Shown here: piece after piece, positions 10,637 to 19,076 of the stretch | Numbering within the stretch: the stretch's first letter is position 1 | How the letters are laid out: every line of letters begins with the position of its first letter | Source of the DNA: JAHFPN01 sp963765745 | Lineage (GTDB): Bacteria; Pseudomonadota; Alphaproteobacteria; Rhizobiales; Xanthobacteraceae | Assembly (NCBI GenBank): GCA_963765745.1 | Contig: CAVXXM010000003.1 | Coordinates: forward strand, 620,001-684,000 | Length of the DNA: 64,000 nucleotides | Direction: 5' to 3' | Made by a program: the position numbers and the translations under genes | The notes under the pieces: model-generated | Seen by the model: only the letters and a program-made list of their open reading frames with translations | Told to the model about the DNA's origin: nothing | The model's database searches: none

Positions 10637-12013
10637 ATGGCTACCGACATCCTCATCGTCGATGACGAGGCGGATATCCGCGACCTGGTCGCGGGCATCC
10701 TGACCGACGAAGGCTATGCCGCCCGCGTGGCCAAGGACGCGGACGAGGCGCTGGCGGCGGTCGCCGCGCGCCGTCCGCAGTTGATCCTGCTGGACATCTG
10801 GCTCGAAGGCAGCCGGCTCGACGGCCTCGCGCTCCTCGACGTAATCAAAGGTCAGCATCCGGAAGTGCCGGTGGTCATGATCTCCGGCCACGGCACCATC
10901 GAGACCGCGGTCGCGGCGATCAAGCGCGGCGCCTACGATTTCATCGAAAAGCCGTTCAATGCCGACCGGCTGGTGGTGGTCACGAGCCGGGCGATCGAGA
11001 TGTTTAGGCTCAGGCGCGAGGTGCATGCGTTGAAGCAAATGACGTCGCACGCCCAACAGTTGATCGGCTCCTCGCCGTCGATCAGCAATCTGCGCCATAC
11101 CATCGAGCGTGTATCGCCCACCAACAGCCGCATCCTGATCGTCGGACCGTCGGGCTGCGGCAAGGAACTCGCCGCGCGCATGATTCACGCCAGCTCGGCG
11201 CGGGCCGAAGGTCCGTTCGTCGTCATCAACGCAGCCGCCATCACGCCCGAGCGCATGGAGGTGGAGCTGTTCGGCACCGAGGGCAACGGATCGCGCAAGA
11301 TCGGGGCGCTCGAGGAGGCGCACGGCGGTTCGCTGTTCATCGACGAGATCGTGGACATGCCGCGCGAGACGCAGAACCGCATCCTGCGCGTGCTGACCGA
11401 CCAGCAGTTTCAGCGTGTCGGCGGAACGATGCGGGTGAACGTGGACGTGCGCATCATCTCTTCGACCGCGCGCGATGTGGAAATGGAGATCGAGGAGGGA
11501 CGCTTCCGCGAGGATTTGTTCCACCGCCTGAGCGTGGTGCCGATCCGCGTCCCTCCGCTCTCCGAGCGGCGGGAGGATATTCCGGAGCTGGTGGAGTATT
11601 TCCTCGAGCAGATTTCGGTCATGACCGGCTTGCCGCGCCGGCAAGTTGGCGCCGATGCGATCGCGGTACTGCAGTCGCACGATTGGCCCGGCAACGTGCG
11701 GCAGCTGCGCAACAACGTGGAGCGGCTGCTGATCCTGGCCGGCGGCGACCCGGCGGCGACGGTGACGGCGGCGATGTTGCCGCCGGACGTGGGAGCGCTG
11801 GTGCCGTCCATGCCGAACGGGCACGGCGGCGAGGAACTGATGAGTTTCCCGCTGCGCAATGCGCGGGAAGCGTTCGAGCGGCAATATCTCGTCGCCCAGA
11901 TCAGCCGGTTCGGCGGCAATATTTCGCGTACCGCCGAGTTCGTCGGCATGGAGCGCTCGGCGCTGCATCGCAAGCTAAAGGCGCTCGGCGTCGACGAACG
12001 GCCGCGCGGATAG
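10637..12013 (+). CDS. ntrX: Response regulator NtrX (AAA+ domain without GAFTGA)
   Basis: A 458-residue partner of NtrY. The receiver domain has Asp9/Asp10 and phospho-acceptor Asp53 in 'LILLDIWLEG'. The AAA+ domain has a Walker A-like 'GPSGCGKELAAR' and Walker B 'GSLFIDEIVDM', and a Fis-type helix-turn-helix ('ISRTAEFVGMERSALHRKL') is C-terminal. Where NtrC carries GAFTGA, this protein reads 'ELFGTEGNGSRKIGALEEA': the sigma-54 contact loop is missing. NtrX proteins of Rhizobiales and Caulobacter are known to lack it and are thought to act with sigma-70 promoters or as repressors. It follows ntrY almost without spacing. Confidence 0.95.
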   Translation: MATDILIVDDEADIRDLVAGILTDEGYAARVAKDADEALAAVAARRPQLILLDIWLEGSRLDGLALLDVIKGQHPEVPVVMISGHGTIETAVAAIKRGAYDFIEKPFNADRLVVVTSRAIEMFRLRREVHALKQMTSHAQQLIGSSPSISNLRHTIERVSPTNSRILIVGPSGCGKELAARMIHASSARAEGPFVVINAAAITPERMEVELFGTEGNGSRKIGALEEAHGGSLFIDEIVDMPRETQNRILRVLTDQQFQRVGGTMRVNVDVRIISSTARDVEMEIEEGRFREDLFHRLSVVPIRVPPLSERREDIPELVEYFLEQISVMTGLPRRQVGADAIAVLQSHDWPGNVRQLRNNVERLLILAGGDPAATVTAAMLPPDVGALVPSMPNGHGGEELMSFPLRNAREAFERQYLVAQISRFGGNISRTAEFVGMERSALHRKLKALGVDERPRG

Positions 12014-12027
12014 GCTGCATCCACACC

Positions 12028-12885
12028 ATGTTCCGGTTCGCGTATGTCAACGGCCGCTACGTTCCCTACGCGGCGGCGCAGGTGCAGGTCGAGGATCGCG
12101 GATATCAGTTCTCCGACGGGGTCTATGAAGTCTGCGAGGTTCGGGACGGCGGCCTGGTGGACGAGCGGCGGCATCTCGATCGGCTCGAGCGTTCGCTGTC
12201 CGAGCTGCGGATCGCGCTTCCGGTCGCTCGCTCGGCGCTTGGCGTTGTGCTTCGCGAGACGGTACGGCGCAACCGCGTTCGCGACGGCTTGATTTATCTG
12301 CAGGTGACGCGCGGCGTGGCCCGCCGAGATCACGGCTTTCCGCCGCCCGGCACGCGGCCGAGCCTGGTGGTGACCGCGCGTCAGCTCGACCGCGCGAAGC
12401 AGAACGCTCTCGCGGAGACCGGAATTGCCGTGCTGACCGTGCCCGACGACCGCTGGTCGCGGGTGGATATCAAGAGCGTTTCGCTGCTGCCGAATGTGCT
12501 GGCGCGGCAGGCGGCGCGCGATGCGGGAGCGCGCGAGGCTTGGCTCGTCGATGCGGAAGGATTCGTGTCGGAGGGCGCCTCCACCAATGCCTGGATCGTC
12601 ACCCGATCCGGCCGGGTTGTTACACGGCCGGCGGAATTCGGCATTTTGCGCGGGATCACGCGCACGGTCGTCCTCGAGGTCGCCGCGAAGCAGGGGCTGG
12701 CGGTGGAGGAGCGACCGTTCACCGTGGCCGAGGCGCATATCGCGCGGGAAGCCTTCGCCACCGCGGCGACGCAGCTCGTCATGCCGGTCGTGACGATCGA
12801 CGGCAAGCCGGTCGGGGATGGCAAGCCCGGCCCGGTCGCGCGCGCTCTGCGCAGCCGTTTTCACGAGACGGCGGAAACCTCTTGA
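12028..12885 (+). CDS. dat: D-amino-acid transaminase
   Basis: A 285-residue fold-type IV PLP aminotransferase, probably interconverting D-alanine and D-glutamate for peptidoglycan (EC 2.6.1.21). The sequence opens 'MFRFAYVNGRYVPYAAAQVQ'. The Schiff-base lysine is Lys149 in 'WSRVDIKSVSLLPNVLAR', and the cofactor phosphate loop is 'SEGASTNAWIV'. In this family the branched-chain and D-amino-acid enzymes are similar, but the ntrYX-dat-hfq order is a recurrent alphaproteobacterial arrangement for the D-amino-acid enzyme. The ATG at 12028 lies 14 bases after the ntrX stop; longer in-frame extension upstream would run through ntrX out of frame and is rejected. Confidence 0.9.
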   Translation: MFRFAYVNGRYVPYAAAQVQVEDRGYQFSDGVYEVCEVRDGGLVDERRHLDRLERSLSELRIALPVARSALGVVLRETVRRNRVRDGLIYLQVTRGVARRDHGFPPPGTRPSLVVTARQLDRAKQNALAETGIAVLTVPDDRWSRVDIKSVSLLPNVLARQAARDAGAREAWLVDAEGFVSEGASTNAWIVTRSGRVVTRPAEFGILRGITRTVVLEVAAKQGLAVEERPFTVAEAHIAREAFATAATQLVMPVVTIDGKPVGDGKPGPVARALRSRFHETAETS

Positions 12886-13067
12886 GTTGCAAGCGATGCC
12901 GCGCGGCGGGGCAAATCGCCCGCGCGCTGCACGGAAGTTTGGCTTGCGCACGATCGGTTTCGTGCCTCTAATAATGGCGGTTTGCATGGGGGACGCCTCG
13001 TGCCGGCCCGCCCGGGCGGCAAAGCCCGGCGTCAATCGCTCGCCCGCGAACAAGAAGGAAAACACAC

Positions 13068-13328
13068 ATGGCGGCGGAACGAACGCAAAATCTCCAGGAC
13101 ACCTTTCTCAACCACGTCCGCAAGAACAAGGTGCCGCTCACGATTTTCCTCGTGAACGGCGTGAAGCTGCAGGGCGTCGTCACTTGGTTCGATAATTTCT
13201 GCGTGCTCCTGCGGCGCGATGGGCATTCGCAGCTCGTCTACAAGCACGCGATCTCGACCGTCATGCCCGGAGCTCCGGTGCAGTTGTTCGAGCCGGCCGA
13301 CGAAGCCGCGGCAGGGGACCGGGACTAG
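13068..13328 (+). CDS. hfq: RNA chaperone Hfq
   Basis: An 86-residue Sm-like protein that forms a hexameric ring and pairs small RNAs with mRNAs; in rhizobia it also affects nifA expression. The Sm1 motif is in '[19 protein letters not shown]' and the Sm2 motif in '[12 protein letters not shown]', including the YKHA signature. The C-terminal tail after residue 72 is short and acidic. The start is well supported by AAGGAA (13055-13060) 7 bases before the ATG. The 182-base leader contains AATAAT (12970-12975), a possible -10, with TTGCGC 20 bases upstream, too far for a confident promoter. hflX begins directly after the stop. Confidence 0.97.
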   Translation: MAAERTQNLQDTFLNHVRKNKVPLTIFLVNGVKLQGVVTWFDNFCVLLRRDGHSQLVYKHAISTVMPGAPVQLFEPADEAAAGDRD

Positions 13329-14684
13329 TTGAAGCAGAGACGCGCGGCTCGTCCGCCTGCTCGCACGCATGGCTCCGGTTCGCCGACGCGGGCGGTGGTC
13401 ATCGTGCCCGCCCTTTCTCGCCACGCGCGAGCCGGCGAGGGGGCGCGGCTGCGCACTGCCGAGGCGCAGCTCGAAGAAGCGATCGGTCTCGCGGAAGCCA
13501 TCGATCTCAAGGTGGTGAAGGGCGGCATCGTTCCGTTATCGGCGATCAGGCCCGCGACCTTTCTCGGCAAGGGCAAGGTCGAGGAGATCGAAGGCCTCGT
13601 ACGCACGGAGGAAGCCGGCCTGGTGTTCATCGATACCGCGCTCACGCCGGTGCAACAGCGGAACCTGGAGAAGGCCTGGAACGCGAAGGTCGTCGACCGG
13701 ACCGGGCTGATCCTCGAAATCTTCGGTCAGCGCGCGCGCACCAAGGAAGGCACGCTGCAGGTCGAGCTTGCGCATCTCACCTATCAGAAGAGCCGGCTGG
13801 TCCGTTCCTGGACGCATTTGGAGCGGCAGCGCGGCGGCTTCGGCTTCCTCGGCGGACCGGGCGAGACCCAGATCGAAGCCGACCGGCGGCAGATCGAGGA
13901 GCGGATCGGGCGCATCGAGCGCGAGCTTGAAAAGGTCAAGCGCACGCGGGCGCTGCATCGGGAAAACCGGCGCCGGGTACCGCACCCGATCGTGGCGCTC
14001 GTCGGCTACACCAATGCCGGCAAGTCGACGCTGTTCAACCAGCTGACCCGGGCCTCGGTGCGGGCCGAGGATCTTCTGTTCGCGACGCTCGATCCGACGC
14101 TGCGCGGCATCAAACTTCCCCACGGCGGGCGCGCGATTCTCTCCGACACGGTCGGGTTCATCTCCGAGCTACCGACACTGCTGGTCGCCGCATTCCGCGC
14201 CACGCTCGAAGAGGTGATCGAGGCCGACGTGATCGCGCATGTGCGCGATATCTCGCATGGCGAGGCCGAGGCGCAGTCCGAGGATGTGACCAAGGTGCTT
14301 TCGGATCTCGGCATCGATCCCCTGGATTCGCACCGCGTGATCGAAGTCTGGAACAAGATCGATCGGCTCGACGCAGAGAGCCGGTTGCGGATCGAGAACA
14401 TCGCCGCACGCAAGCCCGCGGACACGCGCCCGATTCTGCTGTCGGCCTTGACCGGGGAGGGGGCGGACGCATTTCTCGCCGCGATTGAAGCGCGTATCAG
14501 TGTCGGCAAGCCGACGCTCTTATTGTCGATCGATCCCGCGGACGGCGCCGGCCTCGGCTGGCTGCACCGGCAGTGCGAGGTGCTGGAGCGGCGGCTCGAC
14601 GAGCACGGCCGCATGGCGGTCACGGTTCGCGTCGACCCGGACAAGGTCGAGCAGGTGCGGCGGAAATTTCCTTCGGCAGCCTAG
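13329..14684 (+). CDS. hflX: GTPase HflX
   Basis: A 451-residue ribosome-associated GTPase that splits stalled or heat-damaged 70S ribosomes. The N-terminal HflX domain contains 'ATFLGKGKVEEIEGLV' and 'VQQRNLEKAWNAKVVDRTGLIL'. A basic coiled-coil segment with 'GGFGFLGGPGETQIEADRR' precedes the G domain, which has Walker A 'GYTNAGKSTLFN', 'DTVGFI' and 'NKID'. The ORF opens with TTG at 13329, immediately after the hfq stop; no ATG precedes the conserved domain, so TTG or a slightly internal start is used. Coupling to hfq is conserved from E. coli to rhizobia. It converges with mazG with zero bases between. Confidence 0.95.
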   Translation: MKQRRAARPPARTHGSGSPTRAVVIVPALSRHARAGEGARLRTAEAQLEEAIGLAEAIDLKVVKGGIVPLSAIRPATFLGKGKVEEIEGLVRTEEAGLVFIDTALTPVQQRNLEKAWNAKVVDRTGLILEIFGQRARTKEGTLQVELAHLTYQKSRLVRSWTHLERQRGGFGFLGGPGETQIEADRRQIEERIGRIERELEKVKRTRALHRENRRRVPHPIVALVGYTNAGKSTLFNQLTRASVRAEDLLFATLDPTLRGIKLPHGGRAILSDTVGFISELPTLLVAAFRATLEEVIEADVIAHVRDISHGEAEAQSEDVTKVLSDLGIDPLDSHRVIEVWNKIDRLDAESRLRIENIAARKPADTRPILLSALTGEGADAFLAAIEARISVGKPTLLLSIDPADGAGLGWLHRQCEVLERRLDEHGRMAVTVRVDPDKVEQVRRKFPSAA

Positions 14685-15482
14685 TTAACGGCCGCGCTCC
14701 TTCGCCTTCGCCTCGTCCCAGAGCGCATCGAGTTCTTCAAGCGTTGCGTCGGATGGCTGGCGGCTCTTGGCCGCGAGCGCGGCTTCGATGGCGGCGAAGC
14801 GGCGTTCGAATTTCCGGTTGCCGGCGCGAAGCGCCTCCTCAGGATCGATTTTCAGCCGGCGTGCGAGATTAACCACCGCGAACAAGAGGTCGCCGATTTC
14901 CTCGGCCTCGGCGTCGCGGCTGCCGAGCGCGGCTTCAACCTCGCGCGTCTCTTCCTCGATCTTGCGGACGATGTCGCCGGTGTTTTTCCAGTCGAAACCC
15001 ACCTTGGCGGCTTGCTGCTGCAATTTTTCGGCGCGCGTCAGCGCGGGCAGGGCGAGGGGAACATGCAACGTCCCTGCTCCGTCAGCCGCCTCGCCTTTAA
15101 CCTTTCGCTCCTCGTCCTTGATCCGGCTCCACAGCGTCTTGACCTCATCGGGCTTGAGATTGCCGGCGTCGCCGAAAACGTGCGGATGCCGGCGGACGAG
15201 CTTCTCGGTGAGCACCTGGACGACGTCGCCGAAATCGAAGGCGCCTTCCTCTTCGGCCATGCGTGCGTGAAAGACGACCTGGAGCAGGAGGTCGCCGAGC
15301 TCGTCCTTGAGGTCGTCGCGGTCGCCGCGCGCGATCGCGTCGGCGACCTCATAGGCTTCCTCGATGGTGTAGGGCGCGATGGTCGCGAAGGTCTGCTCCA
15401 GGTCCCAGGGGCAACCCATGCCCGGCGTGCGCAGCCGCGCCATGATCTCGATCAGCCGGCAAATGTCGCGCGCGGGCTTCAT
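14685..15482 (-). CDS. mazG: Nucleoside triphosphate pyrophosphohydrolase MazG
   Basis: A 265-residue all-alpha NTP-PPase that hydrolyses nucleoside triphosphates to monophosphates and pyrophosphate. It contains two MazG repeats. The first holds 'GCPWDLEQTFATIAPYTIEE' with the metal-binding EExxE and 'DELGDLLLQVVFHARMAEEE', and the second holds 'ETREVEAALGSRDAEAEEIGDLL'. It is full length for the family. It starts with ATG at 15482 and ends back to back with hflX. Confidence 0.94.
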   Translation of the reverse strand: MKPARDICRLIEIMARLRTPGMGCPWDLEQTFATIAPYTIEEAYEVADAIARGDRDDLKDELGDLLLQVVFHARMAEEEGAFDFGDVVQVLTEKLVRRHPHVFGDAGNLKPDEVKTLWSRIKDEERKVKGEAADGAGTLHVPLALPALTRAEKLQQQAAKVGFDWKNTGDIVRKIEEETREVEAALGSRDAEAEEIGDLLFAVVNLARRLKIDPEEALRAGNRKFERRFAAIEAALAAKSRQPSDATLEELDALWDEAKAKERGR

Positions 15483-15686
15483 GCGGCGCTCTTAGCAGAG
15501 GTGAATCCGCCGGTCGCGGAAGCGCGTTCGTTCGTGCGCGAATTCTGGGGATGGGGGTCGCGCTGGACAGTCTTAACGGTGGCCAGCCACAAAGCCATGA
15601 TTCGCAGAAGACATATTATGGAACATCTAAGGTGATCCAGGGCTCTAGAGCAAAGCTCACCTGCGGCATGACAATGCGCGCAATTC

Positions 15687-15699
15687 ATTCAATTTGAAT
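15687..15699. repeat. 13-bp palindrome upstream of the diguanylate cyclase
   Basis: ATTCAA-T-TTGAAT is a perfect inverted repeat with a 1-base centre. It lies in the 295-base mazG/GGDEF divergent spacer (15483-15777), which also has a 10-bp palindrome GCTCTAGAGC (15642-15651) and no other recognisable gene. The arrangement suits an operator, but no cognate regulator is adjacent. Confidence 0.35.
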
Positions 15700-15777
15700 C
15701 GTTCTCCGTCCGGTTTTTTAGGCGATTGCGTGCAGGTTTCACCCATTACCCGGGATTTTGGGGACGGGTCGGGTTCC

Positions 15778-17436
15778 ATGGTCGGATTTCAAGGTCCATT
15801 CCACTACGTGCGGCTACGCTGGCTGCTGGTCCTCACCATATTGGTGGCGGTCACGCCGGTATTTGCGCTGCAATTCTATCGCCTGCAATCCGCCAGCCAA
15901 GCCGCCCTCGCCGACGCCAATGCCCGCGCCGCGTCGCTTGCCCGCGAAGCCGCCTCGGATCATGCGGAGCTGATCGAGAAGGCCGAACGATTGCTGGAGT
16001 TGCTGCGCAGCTTGCCGGCGGTTCGCAACGCGACCGCCGAGTGTTCTCAGATCCTGATCGGGATTCAGGGCATCAATCCCTGGATCACGACCATCCTGGT
16101 GACCGATAAAGACGGCATAGTGCGCTGTCACAGCCGTCCAGGGATTCCCGAAAATCTCAGCATCGCCGATCGCGTGCATTTCCGGGATGCAGTGAGCCAG
16201 CGTGGGTTCGCGACCAGCGACGTCGTGGTCGGCCGCTTTGTCGTTAAGCCGCTGGTGCCGGCCGCGCTGCCCGCCTTCGACGCCCGGGGCAACCTCGAAA
16301 GCGTCATTTCGCTCGGCATCGATCTGCAATGGGTCAATCAGGTCGCGGCGCAGGCCAGCGCGAAGTTCGGCGGTGTGCTGCTTGCGCTCGATCGCCGCGG
16401 CGGAATCATCGTCCAGCAGCCGGAAATCTTTCCAGGCATGACCGGCGGCGACCAGTTCGGGCAGCCGCTGGTGCGCGAGATTCTTTCGGCCACGTCGCCT
16501 ACGTTCGAGGCTACCGATCCGAGCGGCGAGCAGCGGATCTTCGGCATTTCCCGTCTGCCCGATTCTGGCGTGACGATCGCGGTGGGACTGCTGCGTAGCG
16601 AGGTGCTCGAGGTTATCGACAAAAGGTTCTGGGCCGAACTTCTGCTGCTGATGCTGGTCGCCACCGGTTCGACAGGGGCCGCAATGCTATTTGCCGAATT
16701 CGGCGTTTTGCGTGGCGTGCGGGTGCTGAAGACAGCGGCACAGCGCCTCAAGGCCGGCAAAATAGGCGTGCGCGTCCAGCTGCCCTTTCTCGTGGCCGAC
16801 GAACTGCACGACCTTGCCGCGACCTATAACGCGATGACTGCCGAGTTCGAGCGCCTGGCCTATCTCGACCGGCTCACAGGCCTGCCCAACCGGCGCTACC
16901 TCGAGCGTCAGATCATCGACCGCAAGGCTGGCGGCCGCGACCGGGCCCAGGCGGTGCTGGCGATCGATCTCGACGGCTTCAAGCCGGTGAACGACACGCA
17001 CGGACACGCGATCGGCGATCGGGTGCTGACTGCGGTCGCGCGCCGGATCGTCTCCGTCGTCGATGGGCGCGGCATCCTGGCGCGCGTCGGCGGCGATGAA
17101 TTCGTGGCCATCATGCCGCTCAAGGACGGCCGGGAGCGGGCGGAAGCGCGAGCTATCGCCGAAGAGATCCGTAACGCGCTCGATACCGATCCAATTGAGC
17201 TGGACGGGTTGCGTTTCTCTGTGGGCTGCAGTGTGGGTGTGGCGATCGTCCCCGAGGACGCCAAGAGCATCGCTGGCGCGATCGTGGTGGCCGATGCGGC
17301 CCTCTACGAGGCCAAGCGCGCCGGCAGGAACCGTGTGGTCGACAATGCGCCGCCGATCATCGCGGTCGATGCGCTTGCGGAGGGCGTGACTTTGCAGCCG
17401 CACTGGGCTTGCCCGGAGACTGCCGACCAGCGCTGA
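15778..17436 (+). CDS. Membrane sensor diguanylate cyclase (Cache-HAMP-GGDEF)
   Basis: From the ATG at 15778 it has 552 residues. A transmembrane segment near residues 10-30 is followed by a periplasmic sensor of about 260 residues resembling a double Cache domain. A second membrane segment ('LLLLMLVATGSTGAAMLF'), a HAMP linker ('LKAGKIGVRVQLPF') and a GGDEF domain follow. The catalytic motif 'RVGGDEFVAIMP' is intact (about residues 438-442), so cyclic-di-GMP synthesis is likely. The inhibitory RxxD site expected just upstream is absent (it reads 'DGRGILARV'). The frame stays open upstream to TTG at 15694 and GTG at 15730, but the TTG lies inside a palindrome and the first hydrophobic segment sits just after the ATG. 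Confidence 0.88.
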   Translation: MVGFQGPFHYVRLRWLLVLTILVAVTPVFALQFYRLQSASQAALADANARAASLAREAASDHAELIEKAERLLELLRSLPAVRNATAECSQILIGIQGINPWITTILVTDKDGIVRCHSRPGIPENLSIADRVHFRDAVSQRGFATSDVVVGRFVVKPLVPAALPAFDARGNLESVISLGIDLQWVNQVAAQASAKFGGVLLALDRRGGIIVQQPEIFPGMTGGDQFGQPLVREILSATSPTFEATDPSGEQRIFGISRLPDSGVTIAVGLLRSEVLEVIDKRFWAELLLLMLVATGSTGAAMLFAEFGVLRGVRVLKTAAQRLKAGKIGVRVQLPFLVADELHDLAATYNAMTAEFERLAYLDRLTGLPNRRYLERQIIDRKAGGRDRAQAVLAIDLDGFKPVNDTHGHAIGDRVLTAVARRIVSVVDGRGILARVGGDEFVAIMPLKDGRERAEARAIAEEIRNALDTDPIELDGLRFSVGCSVGVAIVPEDAKSIAGAIVVADAALYEAKRAGRNRVVDNAPPIIAVDALAEGVTLQPHWACPETADQR

Positions 17437-17491
17437 ACGGCCACGGTCCGCTATTTCAATCGGCGCCGCAGAATTTTCGTGTATTCGCCTG

Positions 17492-18289
17492 TCACAGAAC
17501 GATTTTTAGCCCGTCAAAGCAGGGCTCGACCGATTCCGGCAGCGATTTGCGCAGCGTTTCGTAGTCCAGATCGGTATGCAGGTTGGTCAGGATCGCGCGG
17601 CGCGGCTTGATGCGAGCGATCCAGGCGAGTGCTTCCTCGAGGCTGAAATGGCTCGGGTGTGGCCGGTAGCGCAAAGCATCGAGAACCCAGACATCAAGAC
17701 CGGAGAGCGCGGGCAGGCTTTCCTCGGGTATCCCGCTCACGTCGCAGGAATAGGCGAGTCCACCGAAACGGAAGCCCAAGGTCCGCTCGTTTCCGTGATC
17801 TTGGATGAATGGCAGGGCCGCGATCGGACCGCCCTCTCCTGTGATCGTTACGGGTTTGCCGGCCGCAATGCGGTGTTCGTTCAGGATCGGCGGATATTCG
17901 CTGCCCACGGGTGTCGAGAAGCAATAGCCGAAGCGAGCCTTCAGGAGTTCGGCCGTCGGCGCGTCGGCATGGATGTCGATGCGGCGGCCCATATGCAGCA
18001 TGAGCGGCCGCAGATCGTCGATGCCGTGGGTGTGGTCGGCGTGGGCGTGCGTGTAGAGGACCCCTTCGAGCGATTTCACGTCGGCGTCGAGGAGCTGCGC
18101 GCGCAGGTCCGGTGAGGTGTCCACGAGCACGGTGGTGCGCCGGCCGGCGCCGTCGGCCTGTTCGACCAACAGCGAGCAGCGGCGGCGACGGTTCTTCGGG
18201 TTGTTCGGATCGCACGCGCCCCAGCCCTGGCCCACACGCGGAACGCCTGCCGAGGAGCCGCAGCCCAGGATCGTGAACGTCAGCGCCAT
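17492..18289 (-). CDS. MBL-fold metallo-hydrolase (PhnP-like)
   Basis: A 265-residue metallo-beta-lactamase-fold phosphodiesterase. The metal motif 'YTHAHADHTHGIDDLR' (HxHxDH) and later His and Asp ligands ('IQDHGNE', 'YSCDVSG') are present, and the N-terminus 'LTILGCGSSAGVPRVG' matches the PhnP/lipoate-ligase-associated branch. The substrate is unknown; cyclic phosphate or nucleic-acid phosphodiesters are typical for the fold. I placed the start at the ATG at 18289, 1 base beyond the tatD stop; the longer open frame upstream is only tatD read out of frame. The metG-tatD-MBL order is conserved in Rhizobiales, suggesting one transcript. Confidence 0.85.
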   Translation of the reverse strand: MALTFTILGCGSSAGVPRVGQGWGACDPNNPKNRRRRCSLLVEQADGAGRRTTVLVDTSPDLRAQLLDADVKSLEGVLYTHAHADHTHGIDDLRPLMLHMGRRIDIHADAPTAELLKARFGYCFSTPVGSEYPPILNEHRIAAGKPVTITGEGGPIAALPFIQDHGNERTLGFRFGGLAYSCDVSGIPEESLPALSGLDVWVLDALRYRPHPSHFSLEEALAWIARIKPRRAILTNLHTDLDYETLRKSLPESVEPCFDGLKIVL

Positions 18290-18290
18290 G

Positions 18291-19070
18291 TCAGGCCTGT
18301 GGGACTTTGGCGAAACAGCGGAAGAAGTTCTCCGTGGTGACCTCGGCGATGCGCTCGGGCGTGACGTTGCGCACTTCTGCGAGCACGCGGGCGGTTTGAG
18401 CCACGTAGGCCGGCTCGTTGCGCTTGCCGCGCCAGGGCTCGGGCGCCAGATACGGCGCGTCGGTTTCGACCAGGATGCGATCCTCGGGCAATCCGGCAGC
18501 AATCCGGCGCAAGTCCTCGCTTTTCTTGAAGGTCAGGATGCCTGAGAACGAAACGTAGTGGCCGATGGCGACGGCGCGGCGCGCCAGCTCTGCGCCGCCG
18601 GTGAAACAGTGCAGAATGGCCGTGAGCGGGCCCTTGGCGGTTTCTTCCTCGAGAATGCGGGCGATATCGGCATCGGCGTCGCGGGCATGAATTATCAGCG
18701 GTAATCCCGTCTCGCGCGCGGCGGCGGCGTGGGTGCGGAAGCCCTTTTCCTGCGCCTCGGGCGGGCTGTTCTTGTAGAAATAATCGAGGCCCGCCTCGCC
18801 GATCGCCACCACTTTCGGATGGGCCGCGATTGCCACGAGATCGCCGACGCTGATCTCGGGTTCCTCGGCGGCGTGATGGGGGTGCGTGCCCACGGAGCAG
18901 AACACCTCGTCGAACCGCTCGGCGATGGCGCGGACCTCGGGGAAGCGTTTTACGCGCGTGCCGATCGTGACCATGCGCCCGATCCCGGCGCTGCGGGCGC
19001 GCTCGACGACCGCGTCGGTTTCCTTGACCAGATGCGCATGGTCGAGATGGCAGTGGCTGTCGACGAGCAT
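18291..19070 (-). CDS. tatD: TatD family metal-dependent hydrolase
   Basis: A 259-residue TIM-barrel nuclease/hydrolase of the TatD/YcfH group, implicated in 3'-5' DNA/RNA processing and D-aminoacyl-tRNA repair. Metal ligands are visible as HxH in 'DSHCHLDHAHL', Glu in 'AIGEAGLDYFYK', His in 'IIHARDAD' and 'ILHCFTGG', and Asp in 'LVETDAPYLAPEPWRGK'. It begins with ATG 6 bases after the metG stop and ends 1 base before the MBL gene, so all three are likely co-transcribed. Confidence 0.93.
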   Translation of the reverse strand: MLVDSHCHLDHAHLVKETDAVVERARSAGIGRMVTIGTRVKRFPEVRAIAERFDEVFCSVGTHPHHAAEEPEISVGDLVAIAAHPKVVAIGEAGLDYFYKNSPPEAQEKGFRTHAAAARETGLPLIIHARDADADIARILEEETAKGPLTAILHCFTGGAELARRAVAIGHYVSFSGILTFKKSEDLRRIAAGLPEDRILVETDAPYLAPEPWRGKRNEPAYVAQTARVLAEVRNVTPERIAEVTTENFFRCFAKVPQA

Positions 19071-19076
19071 GGGCTC

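Noticed and set aside
10439..11968. A 509-codon minus-strand frame opposite ntrX, and similar ones opposite ntrY (8698-9963) and lower-scoring frames opposite mazG.
   Set aside because: All are shadows of conserved genes; compositions are His/Arg/Asp-rich and no family resemblance is seen.
13329..13400. Possible alternative hflX start further downstream.
   Set aside because: The region before the conserved domain is short and variable, and TTG adjoining the hfq stop is the simplest coupled start; no stronger ribosome-binding site was found inside.
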